Source: Prevotella sp. (GTDB lineage Bacteria > Bacteroidota > Bacteroidia > Bacteroidales > Dysgonomonadaceae). From it: 12,097 nt of DNA. The stretch covers positions 1 through 12,097 of the forward strand of contig JAISKQ010000089.1 of NCBI GenBank assembly GCA_031260865.1. The letters are read 5' to 3'. Numbering within the stretch: the stretch's first letter is position 1; each line of letters opens with the position of its first letter. This document shows positions 6,994 through 12,097 of the stretch, in pieces. Made by a program: the position numbers and the translations under genes. The notes below the pieces were generated by a model, which saw only the letters and a program-made list of their open reading frames with translations, ran no database searches and was not told where the DNA came from.

Positions 6994-7818
6994 TTATTCA
7001 GCGTTCAATGTATAGCGTTTGAACCCTGTGACAGCCAATTCTTTATCATGCTCTGCAAGATATTGAGAAACTGTTTGTTTTGGGTTTTTGATAAATTCTT
7101 GTTGAAGAAGCGTAAATTCTTTATAGAATTTTTGAAGCGCGCCTTCCGCGATTCTGTCAAGTAGATTTTCCGGTTTACCGGCTTCCAACGCTTTTTCTCT
7201 CGCGATAGTCATCTCTCTTAGTCTGATTTCTTCAGAAACTTCTTCGGCTATAAGCGCTACCGGATTCATCGCCGCGATTTGCATAGCGACGTCTTTGGCT
7301 ACCTGCGCATCTACATTCGGTTTGTTGAAACCTACGATAGCGGCAAGTTTGTTTCCCGGGTGAATATAAGCAACTACTGTTGGAGCAGTAACTTGTTTAT
7401 AAACACTAAATTCCATTTTTTCACCGGTAATACCCATTCTGTCGGTAACCAGATCCGCAATGCTGCGTCCGTTTACCTGAATGCCTTTCAAAGCTTCGAT
7501 GTCAGCAGGTTTGTTTTCCAACGCCGCATTCAAAATAGATTTTGTCATTCCTACAAAATCGGCATTCATTGCCACAAAGTCAGTTTCGCAATTTACTGCT
7601 ACAATAGCAGCAAAGTCGCCTTTAGTTGCGGCAAGTACACATCCTTCCGATGCGTCGCGGTCTTCGCGTTTTGCGGCAAAAGCCTGTCCTTTTTTACGAA
7701 TTATTTCAATTGCCTTGTCAAAATCTCCTACTGCTTCTGTTAAAGCGTTTTTGCAATCCATCATGCCGGCGCCGGTCATTTTGCGCAAGTGTTGGATATC
7801 AGCCATAGAAATTGCCAT
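6994..7818 (-). CDS. tsf: elongation factor Ts
   Basis: EF-Ts is the guanine-nucleotide exchange factor that regenerates EF-Tu-GTP in the cytoplasm. The 274-residue protein has the N-terminal UBA-like domain with the first signature LRKMTGAGMMDCKNAL (residues 11-26) and the second signature VNCETDFVA (75-83), which contacts EF-Tu. A core of two subdomains and a C-terminal module with paired helices follow. The start at 7818 is chosen because AAGGAG stands 7-8 bases upstream; a second Met at residue 5 (MADIQ) is the alternative. It is the last gene of the leftward translation block, after rpsB, but 240 bases and a strong hairpin separate them. The gene also has its own candidate -7 element and a terminator behind it. 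Expression may thus be partly independent of rpsB. Confidence 0.98.
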   Translation of the reverse strand: MAISMADIQHLRKMTGAGMMDCKNALTEAVGDFDKAIEIIRKKGQAFAAKREDRDASEGCVLAATKGDFAAIVAVNCETDFVAMNADFVGMTKSILNAALENKPADIEALKGIQVNGRSIADLVTDRMGITGEKMEFSVYKQVTAPTVVAYIHPGNKLAAIVGFNKPNVDAQVAKDVAMQIAAMNPVALIAEEVSEEIRLREMTIAREKALEAGKPENLLDRIAEGALQKFYKEFTLLQQEFIKNPKQTVSQYLAEHDKELAVTGFKRYTLNAE

Positions 7819-7871
7819 ATTTTTCTCCTTTTTATTTTGGTTTATAATTTTTTAGTTAGTTGGCAAGTAAA

Positions 7872-7879
7872 CAAAGGTA
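7872..7879 (-). promoter_or_regulatory. candidate -7 element of a tsf promoter
   Basis: The reverse strand reads TACCTTTG, a perfect match to the Bacteroidota -7 consensus TAnnTTTG, placed 53 bases before the tsf start codon and downstream of the rpsB terminator. No clear TTTG -33 element is found at the expected distance (about 7899-7902), so the promoter is only partly supported. Confidence 0.45.
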
Positions 7880-7991
7880 CCGGATACAAGTTTTAAAGTC
7901 TATTTATAATTAAATTTCGCAAGAACCTATAATAGGTGTGTTTTAGAACCTGTGTCTTGTCTTTTCGTTAACTTGTTTGCTCTTTTAAAAG

Positions 7992-8052
7992 AAAAAAGAC
8001 TAAGAAACAATCCCTAAGAAGAGTTTCTTAGAGGCTATTTTCTTAGTCTTTT
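7992..8052 (-). terminator. nested terminator/attenuator between rpsB and tsf
   Basis: The outer arms are AAAAGACTAAGAAA (7994-8007) and TTTCTTAGTCTTTT (8039-8052), a perfect 14-bp stem. Inside it a second hairpin pairs CTAAGAA (8014-8020) with TTCTTAG (8025-8031). Read leftward, the structure begins 6 bases after the rpsB stop and ends in a U-run (A run at 7992-7997). The repeated CTAAGAA and TTCTTAG words allow inner and outer arms to exchange partners. It would reduce read-through into tsf; whether it is a full stop or an attenuator cannot be told from sequence. Confidence 0.82.
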
Positions 8053-8058
8053 ATATTG

Positions 8059-8913
8059 TTACTCTTCGTCTCCTTTAGCAAATTTGCTGGCTACAGCAGC
8101 ATTAATTGCTTCTTGGTCTTCTTTAGTTACCGCTTTTTTAGCGCCTGATTTTGATTTGCGTTCTCTTCGAGGAGCGCCACCTTCTTCATCTTGTGCTTCA
8201 GCAGCCGCGCTGTCGGCTTTTTCGATCTTTCTTTCATCAAGACCTTCTTTGATAGCGTCGCAAAGGCTTCCAAGAATTAATTCGATGGATTTGGCGGCAT
8301 CATCATTTGCCGGAATCACGAAATCGATATCGTCAGGGTTGGAATTTGTATCCACCATAGCAAATACAGGTATTCCAAGGCGGTTAGCTTCTCTTACGGC
8401 GATGTGTTCTTTCATTACATCCACAACAAAAAGAGCAGATGGAAGACGAGTCAGGTCTTGGATAGAACCTAATGTCTTTTCAAGTTTCGCGCGTTGACGT
8501 GTCACTTGAAGTCTTTCTCTCTTTGACAAAGTATCAAAAGTTCCGTCTTTTACCATTTTGTCGATAGTTGACATCTTCTTCACAGCCTTGCGGATTGTAG
8601 GGAAGTTAGTCAACATACCGCCTGGCCAGCGTTCTACCACGTATGGCATATTTACTGATAACGCCAAATCGGTAACTACTTGTTTTGCTTGCTTTTTAGT
8701 AGCGACAAATAATATTTTTTTACCTGATTTAGCTATCTGTCTCAAAGCGGCGGCGGCTTCTTCTGTCTTAGCTATTGTTTTATAAAGGTCAATGATGTGA
8801 ATACCATTGCGCTCCATGAAAATGTAGGGAGCCATAGCCGGATTCCACTTTCTCTTTAAGTGACCGAAGTGTACGCCGGCGTCTAATAATTGGTCGAATT
8901 CTAATTTTGCCAT
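8059..8913 (-). CDS. rpsB: 30S ribosomal protein S2
   Basis: S2 binds the 30S head-body junction and is needed for S1 docking and initiation. The 284-residue protein starts MAKLEFDQLLDAGVHFGHLK, with the conserved HFGH motif at residues 15-18 and NPAMAPYIFMERNGIHIIDL. The central WPGGMLTNF and the region PSALFVVDVMKEHIAVREAN are also typical. The fold ends near residue 225. It is followed by an Ala/Glu/Lys-rich low-complexity tail of about 55 residues (AAAEAQDEEGGAPRRERKSK and onwards), a lineage-type extension expected to be disordered. The gene follows rpsI by 190 bases. No promoter consensus was found in that gap, so it is probably transcribed from the rplM promoter, but the gap contains strong RNA structure that may control its translation. 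Confidence 0.98.
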   Translation of the reverse strand: MAKLEFDQLLDAGVHFGHLKRKWNPAMAPYIFMERNGIHIIDLYKTIAKTEEAAAALRQIAKSGKKILFVATKKQAKQVVTDLALSVNMPYVVERWPGGMLTNFPTIRKAVKKMSTIDKMVKDGTFDTLSKRERLQVTRQRAKLEKTLGSIQDLTRLPSALFVVDVMKEHIAVREANRLGIPVFAMVDTNSNPDDIDFVIPANDDAAKSIELILGSLCDAIKEGLDERKIEKADSAAAEAQDEEGGAPRRERKSKSGAKKAVTKEDQEAINAAVASKFAKGDEE

Positions 8914-8956
8914 TTTTAGTTTTTTGTTTCGTTTACTTTCTTTTTCTGTTAACGAA

Positions 8957-9086
8957 TTGTCGGGTAGTTCATTGAAGAAGTCCCGGCAATTTAGATGCTA
9001 AACGTAATTGAAGAGATGAGGCCGACTCATCATTATATTTATACCAATTCATTTTTAAGCGGCGGATACCGCCAAAAACGAATTGG
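8957..9086 (-). ncRNA. structured RNA between rpsI and rpsB (possible S2 leader)
   Basis: Three hairpins occur in the leftward transcript ahead of rpsB. The strongest is 9044-9086. CCAATTC + TTTTT + GGCGG can pair with CCGCC + AAAAA + GAATTGG, about 18 bp including one G-U (a C-A mismatch on the other strand), with a 4-base bulge and triloop. Next comes GATGAG/CTCATC at 9015-9031. A weaker one is at 8957-8989 (TTGCCGGG with CCCGACAA, one mismatch). No U-run follows the long stem, so it is not a terminator. Autoregulation by S2 through its leader is known in other bacteria; that this is such a leader is inference. Confidence 0.5.
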
Positions 9087-9103
9087 GTAAAATAATATCC
9101 AAA

Positions 9104-9490
9104 TTAACGTTTTGAGAATTGAAATCTTTTTCTTGCTTTTGGTTGTCCCGGTTTTTTGCGTTCTACAACACGTGGGTCGCGAGTCATAAATCCTTCAGCT
9201 CTAAGAGCAGACTTATCTTCCGGATTAATCTTTACTAAAGCGCGAGCGATACCAAGGCGGGCAGCTTCTGCCTGTCCTTTATATCCGCCACCGTTCAGAT
9301 TAATTTTGATGTCGTATTTTTCCACAGCGGCTAATTTGTTTAGCGGTTGTTTTACAACATATTGAAGAATAGTTGAAGGGAAGTAATTGTCTAGTTCACG
9401 TTTGTTGATAACAATTTTTCCGGTTCCTTCGCTTACGAATACGCGAGCTACAGCAGCTTTGCGTCTTCCTATTGCATTTACTACTTCCAT
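9104..9490 (-). CDS. rpsI: 30S ribosomal protein S9
   Basis: S9 sits in the head of the small subunit, and its C-terminal tail reaches the P-site tRNA. The 128-residue protein starts with NAIGRRKAAVARV (residues 5-17). It carries the family signature region NGGGYKGQAEAARLGIARAL (66-85) and DPRVVERKKPGQPKARKRFQ, and ends FSKR; the terminal Ser-Lys-Arg is the conserved P-site tail. Length is normal for the family. It starts 6 bases after the rplM stop, the standard rplM-rpsI pair, so it is translated from the same message. No Shine-Dalgarno sequence is present. A 190-base structured gap follows before rpsB. Confidence 0.98.
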   Translation of the reverse strand: MEVVNAIGRRKAAVARVFVSEGTGKIVINKRELDNYFPSTILQYVVKQPLNKLAAVEKYDIKINLNGGGYKGQAEAARLGIARALVKINPEDKSALRAEGFMTRDPRVVERKKPGQPKARKRFQFSKR

Positions 9491-9496
9491 TAATTA

Positions 9497-9952
9497 TTAT
9501 TTAAGAGCGTTAATATCTATTGTTTTTGGTTGTTGAGCTTCATGTTTGTGCTCAGTTCCTGCATATACATAAAGGTTTCTTAAAAGAGCCGCACCCAAAC
9601 GATTTTTAGGCAACATTCCTTTTACTACTTTATGCATTAAACGATCGGCTCCTTTTTCCAGCAAAACAGCAGGAGTTGCTTCTCTTTGTCCTCCGGGATA
9701 ACCTGTATATCTCAGATAAATGCGGTCGTTCCATTTGTTTCCTGTTAATACAACTTTATCAGCATTGATGATGATAACATTGTCGCCACAGTCAACATGC
9801 GGAGTATAACTTGGTTTGTACTTCCCTCTCAGAAGTTTTGCCACTTTGGAAGCCATGCGTCCTAACGTTTGGCCTGTTGCGTCAATCACAACCCATTCTT
9901 TCTGAGCTGTTGCTTTATTCGCTGAAATGGTCTTATAACTTAAAGTATCCAC
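9497..9952 (-). CDS. rplM: 50S ribosomal protein L13
   Basis: L13 is an early-assembling 23S rRNA-binding protein of the large subunit. The 151-residue protein shows WVVIDATGQTLGRMASKVAK (20-39), LLRGKYKPSYTPHVDCGDNV (40-59), NADKVVLTGNKW (63-74) and YLRYTGYPGG (79-88). These are the usual conserved blocks, and the length is normal. It is first gene of the leftward rplM-rpsI-rpsB block. A promoter closely matching the Bacteroidota consensus lies at 10085-10115. The untranslated leader of about 125 bases contains a stable stem-loop, which suggests that the operon is controlled at the leader, plausibly by one of its own products. No Shine-Dalgarno sequence is seen before the ATG; the upstream sequence is A/T-rich. 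Confidence 0.98.
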   Translation of the reverse strand: MDTLSYKTISANKATAQKEWVVIDATGQTLGRMASKVAKLLRGKYKPSYTPHVDCGDNVIIINADKVVLTGNKWNDRIYLRYTGYPGGQREATPAVLLEKGADRLMHKVVKGMLPKNRLGAALLRNLYVYAGTEHKHEAQQPKTIDINALK

Positions 9953-9985
9953 TTAATTAAAAATTAATTTGGTTAATGACTTTTT

Positions 9986-10049
9986 GATCTGCACAACTAT
10001 TATCCGCTTATTGAGCTAAGATATAATAAGCGATAACGGCTTACAGATC
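9986..10049 (-). ncRNA. stem-loop leader of the rplM operon (possible L13 r-protein leader)
   Basis: In the leftward RNA an outer 6-bp stem, GATCTG with CAGATC, closes the domain (10044-10049 with 9986-9991). Inside it TTATCGCTTATT pairs with AATAAGCGGATAA as a 12-bp stem with a single bulged base (10025-10036 with 10000-10012) around a 12-base loop. Internal single-stranded segments of 7 and 8 bases separate the stems, giving a protein-binding-like internal loop. No U-run follows directly. The element lies between the promoter and the rplM start. Identity as an L13-type leader is inference and needs a covariance search. Confidence 0.6.
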
Positions 10050-10084
10050 AATTATTTACGCTTTATTTCGTAATAATCGGCTTG

Positions 10085-10115
10085 CAAAATTACAAAATAT
10101 CAGTGAATTAGCAAA
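10085..10115 (-). promoter_or_regulatory. Bacteroidota-type promoter of the rplM operon
   Basis: On the reverse strand TTTG (10115-10112) is followed after 19 bases by TAATTTTG (10092-10085). These match the -33 TTTG and -7 TAnnTTTG elements of the primary sigma factor of Bacteroides. Transcription would begin at about 10078, leaving a leader of about 125 bases before rplM. This is the best promoter in the window. Confidence 0.75.
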
Positions 10116-10145
10116 AATTATATGGTATTTTTTCTGCGATATATT

Positions 10146-10940
10146 TTATACAGCTACTTCCCCCTTGATATGTGGATGAGGATCATACCCTTCAAGCTCG
10201 AAATCTTCGTATTTGAAATCGAAAATACTCTTTACATCCGGATTGATTATCATACGCGGAAGCGGGCGAAAATCACGGGTTAATTGCAATTTTACCTGTT
10301 CCAGATGATTGGTGTATATATGCGCATCGCCAAGTGTGTGTACAAAATCTCCTTCCTGCAAGCCTGTTACCTGCGCCATCATTTTCAGCAATAAGGCATA
10401 AGAGGCGATATTGAACGGAACGCCCAAGAATATATCGGCGCTTCGTTGATAGAGTTGCAGGCTGAGTTTTCCATCAGCCACATAAAACTGGAAAAACGCA
10501 TGGCAGGGTGGGAGGTTCATCTGCGGGAGGTCGGCCACATTCCATGCGCTGACTATGATACGGCGCGAATCGGGATTGTTTTTAATGGTGTCCACCGCAT
10601 TTGCTATTTGGTCGATGAAACCTCCGTTGTAGTCGGGCCATGAACGCCACTGGTAGCCATAGATATGACCTAAATCTCCATTTTTATCCGCCCATTCGTT
10701 CCAGATGCGGACTCCGTTGTCTTGCAGGTATTTAGCATTGGTATCTCCTGCCAGAAACCAAAGCAATTCGTATATGATGGATTTTAAATGTAATTTTTTT
10801 GTTGTCAGCGCCGGAAATCCATCAGCTAAATTATAGCGGCTTTGATGCCCGAAAATGCTGATTGTTCCTATACCTGTACGGTCGCTTTTATATGTTCCTT
10901 CTTCCAGTACGCGTTTTAGCAAATCGTGATATTGTTTCAT
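10146..10940 (-). CDS. thyA: thymidylate synthase
   Basis: ThyA converts dUMP and 5,10-methylene-tetrahydrofolate to dTMP and dihydrofolate in the cytoplasm. The 264-residue protein has the same length as the E. coli enzyme and keeps its residue numbering. Catalytic Cys146 lies in [18 protein letters not shown]. The phosphate-binding arginines are Arg21 (DRTGIGT), Arg126 and Arg127 ([14 protein letters not shown]) and Arg166 (YQRSAD). The folate- and dUMP-contacting Asp169 and Asn177 (FNIASYALL) are present, and the end is the conserved [10 protein letters not shown] with a hydrophobic C-terminal Val. A candidate -7 element lies 25-32 bases upstream, behind the rprY terminator, so it is probably monocistronic. 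A dihydrofolate reductase gene, often next to thyA, is not here: rplM follows after 193 bases. Confidence 0.98.
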   Translation of the reverse strand: MKQYHDLLKRVLEEGTYKSDRTGIGTISIFGHQSRYNLADGFPALTTKKLHLKSIIYELLWFLAGDTNAKYLQDNGVRIWNEWADKNGDLGHIYGYQWRSWPDYNGGFIDQIANAVDTIKNNPDSRRIIVSAWNVADLPQMNLPPCHAFFQFYVADGKLSLQLYQRSADIFLGVPFNIASYALLLKMMAQVTGLQEGDFVHTLGDAHIYTNHLEQVKLQLTRDFRPLPRMIINPDVKSIFDFKYEDFELEGYDPHPHIKGEVAV

Positions 10941-10964
10941 TTTCCTTTATCTTTTATTGAGGTT

Positions 10965-10972
10965 CAAAGTTA
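10965..10972 (-). promoter_or_regulatory. candidate -7 element of the thyA promoter
   Basis: The reverse strand reads TAACTTTG, a perfect TAnnTTTG match ending 25 bases before the thyA start codon and immediately downstream of the rprY terminator U-tract. A TTTG -33 element at the expected distance is not evident, because that position lies in the terminator stem. Confidence 0.5.
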
Positions 10973-10973
10973 T

Positions 10974-11018
10974 AAAAAAAAACGAAAGCTATGCTTTTAT
11001 GTAAACATAGCTTTCGTT
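10974..11018 (-). terminator. strong rho-independent terminator of the rprXY operon
   Basis: The arms AACGAAAGCTATG (10981-10993) and CATAGCTTTCGTT (11006-11018) form a perfect 13-bp stem around a 12-base loop. In the leftward RNA the stem is followed by a run of U (A run at 10974-10982). It starts about 20 bases after the rprY stop and insulates thyA from it. Confidence 0.93.
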
Positions 11019-11039
11019 AATTAATATAATGTTAATTTT

Positions 11040-11756
11040 TTATTCAGCTCCTTCTATTTCTTCGTTCACCGGGGCTATCAATTTATATCCTTTACCATGG
11101 ATATTAATGATTTCGATGCTTGGGTCGGGTTTTAATAACTTACGCAATTTGGTGATATACACATCCATACTGCGCGCGTTGAAGTAATTGTCGTCAACCC
11201 AGATTTGTTTTAACGCGTGATTTCGTTCAAGAATATCATTTGCATGAGCACATAACAGAGCTAATAGTTCAGCTTCTTTTGTCGTTAATTTAGTGTTTTC
11301 ACCATTGATAGTCAATATTTGTTTTTGAGTATCAAAGTTCATATTTCCAAACTGATAGATTTGTTGTTCTTTGGTTCTTTTACCTATCACGCGACGGAAT
11401 ATAGCTTCAATACGGAGCACCAATTCTTCCATACTGAACGGCTTGGTAATATAGTCGTCAGCGCCGGCTTTAAAACCTTCAAGAATATCATCTTTCATGT
11501 TTTTGGCGGTCAGGAATATGATAGGTACTTCTGTGTCGATAGCCCTGATTTCTTTTACCAGAGTGATACCGTCTTTTTTAGGCATCATAACGTCCAATAT
11601 GCAAAGGTCATATTTTTCTTTAAGAAAGCCTTTATAACCAACTTCTCCATCAATGTAGAGATCTGTATCGTAACCCTTAGCCTGAAGATATTCCCTTAGT
11701 AGCATACCTAAGTTTTCGTCATCTTCACATAAAAATAATCTTAATCTTTCTTCCAT
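11040..11756 (-). CDS. rprY: OmpR-family response regulator RprY
   Basis: This is a DNA-binding response regulator of 238 residues. The receiver domain (about 4-120) has the acidic pocket Glu11-Asp12-Asp13 (CEDDENLG), phospho-acceptor Asp55 in LCILDVMMPKKDG, Thr83 (FLTAK) and Lys105 (ITKPFSMEEL). The winged-helix domain (about 135-232) ends in the recognition region NYFNARSMDVYITKLRKLL and the wing IHGKGYKL. The protein is very like B. fragilis RprY, recalled from memory, including CEDDENLGMLLREYLQAKGY at the start. RprXY was first described in B. fragilis as affecting tetracycline resistance and porin expression when introduced in E. coli; its signal is not defined by this sequence. It follows the kinase gene by 45 bases, in one operon. 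Confidence 0.93.
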   Translation of the reverse strand: MEERLRLFLCEDDENLGMLLREYLQAKGYDTDLYIDGEVGYKGFLKEKYDLCILDVMMPKKDGITLVKEIRAIDTEVPIIFLTAKNMKDDILEGFKAGADDYITKPFSMEELVLRIEAIFRRVIGKRTKEQQIYQFGNMNFDTQKQILTINGENTKLTTKEAELLALLCAHANDILERNHALKQIWVDDNYFNARSMDVYITKLRKLLKPDPSIEIINIHGKGYKLIAPVNEEIEGAE

Positions 11757-11801
11757 AATCTAATCGTTTACAATTTATTATATGTTATTGTTCCTTAAGT
11801 T

Positions 11802-12097
11802 TTAATCTTTAGTCTTCATTATGGGTAAGCAGATAATAAATTTAGTTCCCTTATCTAACTCACTTTCCGCTTTTATTGTTCCTTTGTGATCTTCTATAAT
11901 CTTTCTTACATAGGCTAATCCCAATCCAAATCCTTTGACGTCGTGCCTGTTTCCGGTAGATACACGATAAAATCGCTCGAAAATTTTCTTTACGTATTCT
12001 TTCTTTATACCTATGCCATTGTCTTCTACCGAAATATATAATTTATTGTTGTTATTCCATGTGCGAATCATCAATTCCAAAGGTACATTTTCCTTTC
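11802..12097 (-). CDS. rprX: sensor histidine kinase RprX, C-terminal part only
   Basis: The frame is open from the right edge to a TAA at 11802-11804, giving the last 97 residues of a histidine kinase. The window cuts off its sensor, membrane and phospho-acceptor histidine regions. What remains is most of the HATPase ATP-binding domain: the G1 box VEDNGIGI, the F box IFERFYRVSTG, and the G2 box GFGLGLAYVRKII. It then runs to GTKFIICLP and a short charged tail ending MKTKD. The N box lies beyond the edge. A leucine codon TTG about 18 bases inside the edge is in frame but is not a start, because the domain continues upstream. The name is given because of its position directly before rprY, as in B. 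fragilis. It would phosphorylate RprY. Confidence 0.88.
   Translation of the reverse strand, partial: KENVPLELMIRTWNNNNKLYISVEDNGIGIKKEYVKKIFERFYRVSTGNRHDVKGFGLGLAYVRKIIEDHKGTIKAESELDKGTKFIICLPIMKTKD

Noticed and set aside
7279..7743. 154-residue rightward open frame inside tsf
   Set aside because: It is antisense to an unmistakable EF-Ts gene and has no recognisable protein features.
8084..8497. 137-residue rightward open frame inside rpsB
   Set aside because: It is a shadow of the S2 coding sequence.
9044..9086. Terminator of rplM-rpsI
   Set aside because: The stem is strong but no U-run follows in the leftward RNA; the sequence after it is TATAAATATAATG.

Overview
The window looks like a chromosomal segment from a member of the Bacteroidales (Bacteroidota). 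The evidence is an RprX/RprY-type two-component pair closely resembling the Bacteroides fragilis system, a DUF6599-like secreted protein, promoters of the Bacteroidota TAnnTTTG (-7) / TTTG (-33) class, and a general lack of Shine-Dalgarno sequences. Family placement below the order cannot be read from the sequence.

Layout. The left half (1-5959) is transcribed rightward: the cysteine-rich tail of an Fe-S protein, a secreted DUF6599-like protein, a broken DUF805 membrane protein (about 16 nt deleted, frameshift) with a terminator behind it, then a two-gene RND efflux module (periplasmic adaptor and HAE1-type inner-membrane pump) with no outer-membrane TolC-type channel gene. Between 5960 and 6993 lies about 1 kb without a credible gene. 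It holds a degenerate heptanucleotide array, a four-copy 87-88 bp tandem array with an A-B-A-B higher-order pattern, a cluster of six small hairpins partly organised as a 50-nt imperfect inverted repeat, and a detached fifth copy of the core of the 87-bp repeat.

The right half (6941-12097) is transcribed leftward: sensor kinase rprX (cut by the window edge) and response regulator rprY, a very strong terminator, thyA with its own promoter, then the translation block rplM-rpsI-rpsB and tsf. The rplM promoter is an excellent match to the Bacteroidota consensus and is followed by a structured leader. A second structured RNA sits between rpsI and rpsB. rpsB and tsf are separated by a nested terminator/attenuator, and tsf has its own candidate -7 element.

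How the genes work together. rplM, rpsI, rpsB and tsf supply ribosomal proteins L13, S9 and S2 and elongation factor Ts. The structured leaders suggest control by ribosomal-protein feedback, which is inference. ThyA makes dTMP. RprXY is an envelope-signal two-component system. The adaptor and pump would export small hydrophobic or amphiphilic compounds using a channel encoded elsewhere. No clearly new protein system is visible. The most unexplained part of the window is the repeat and hairpin region at 6118-6876.
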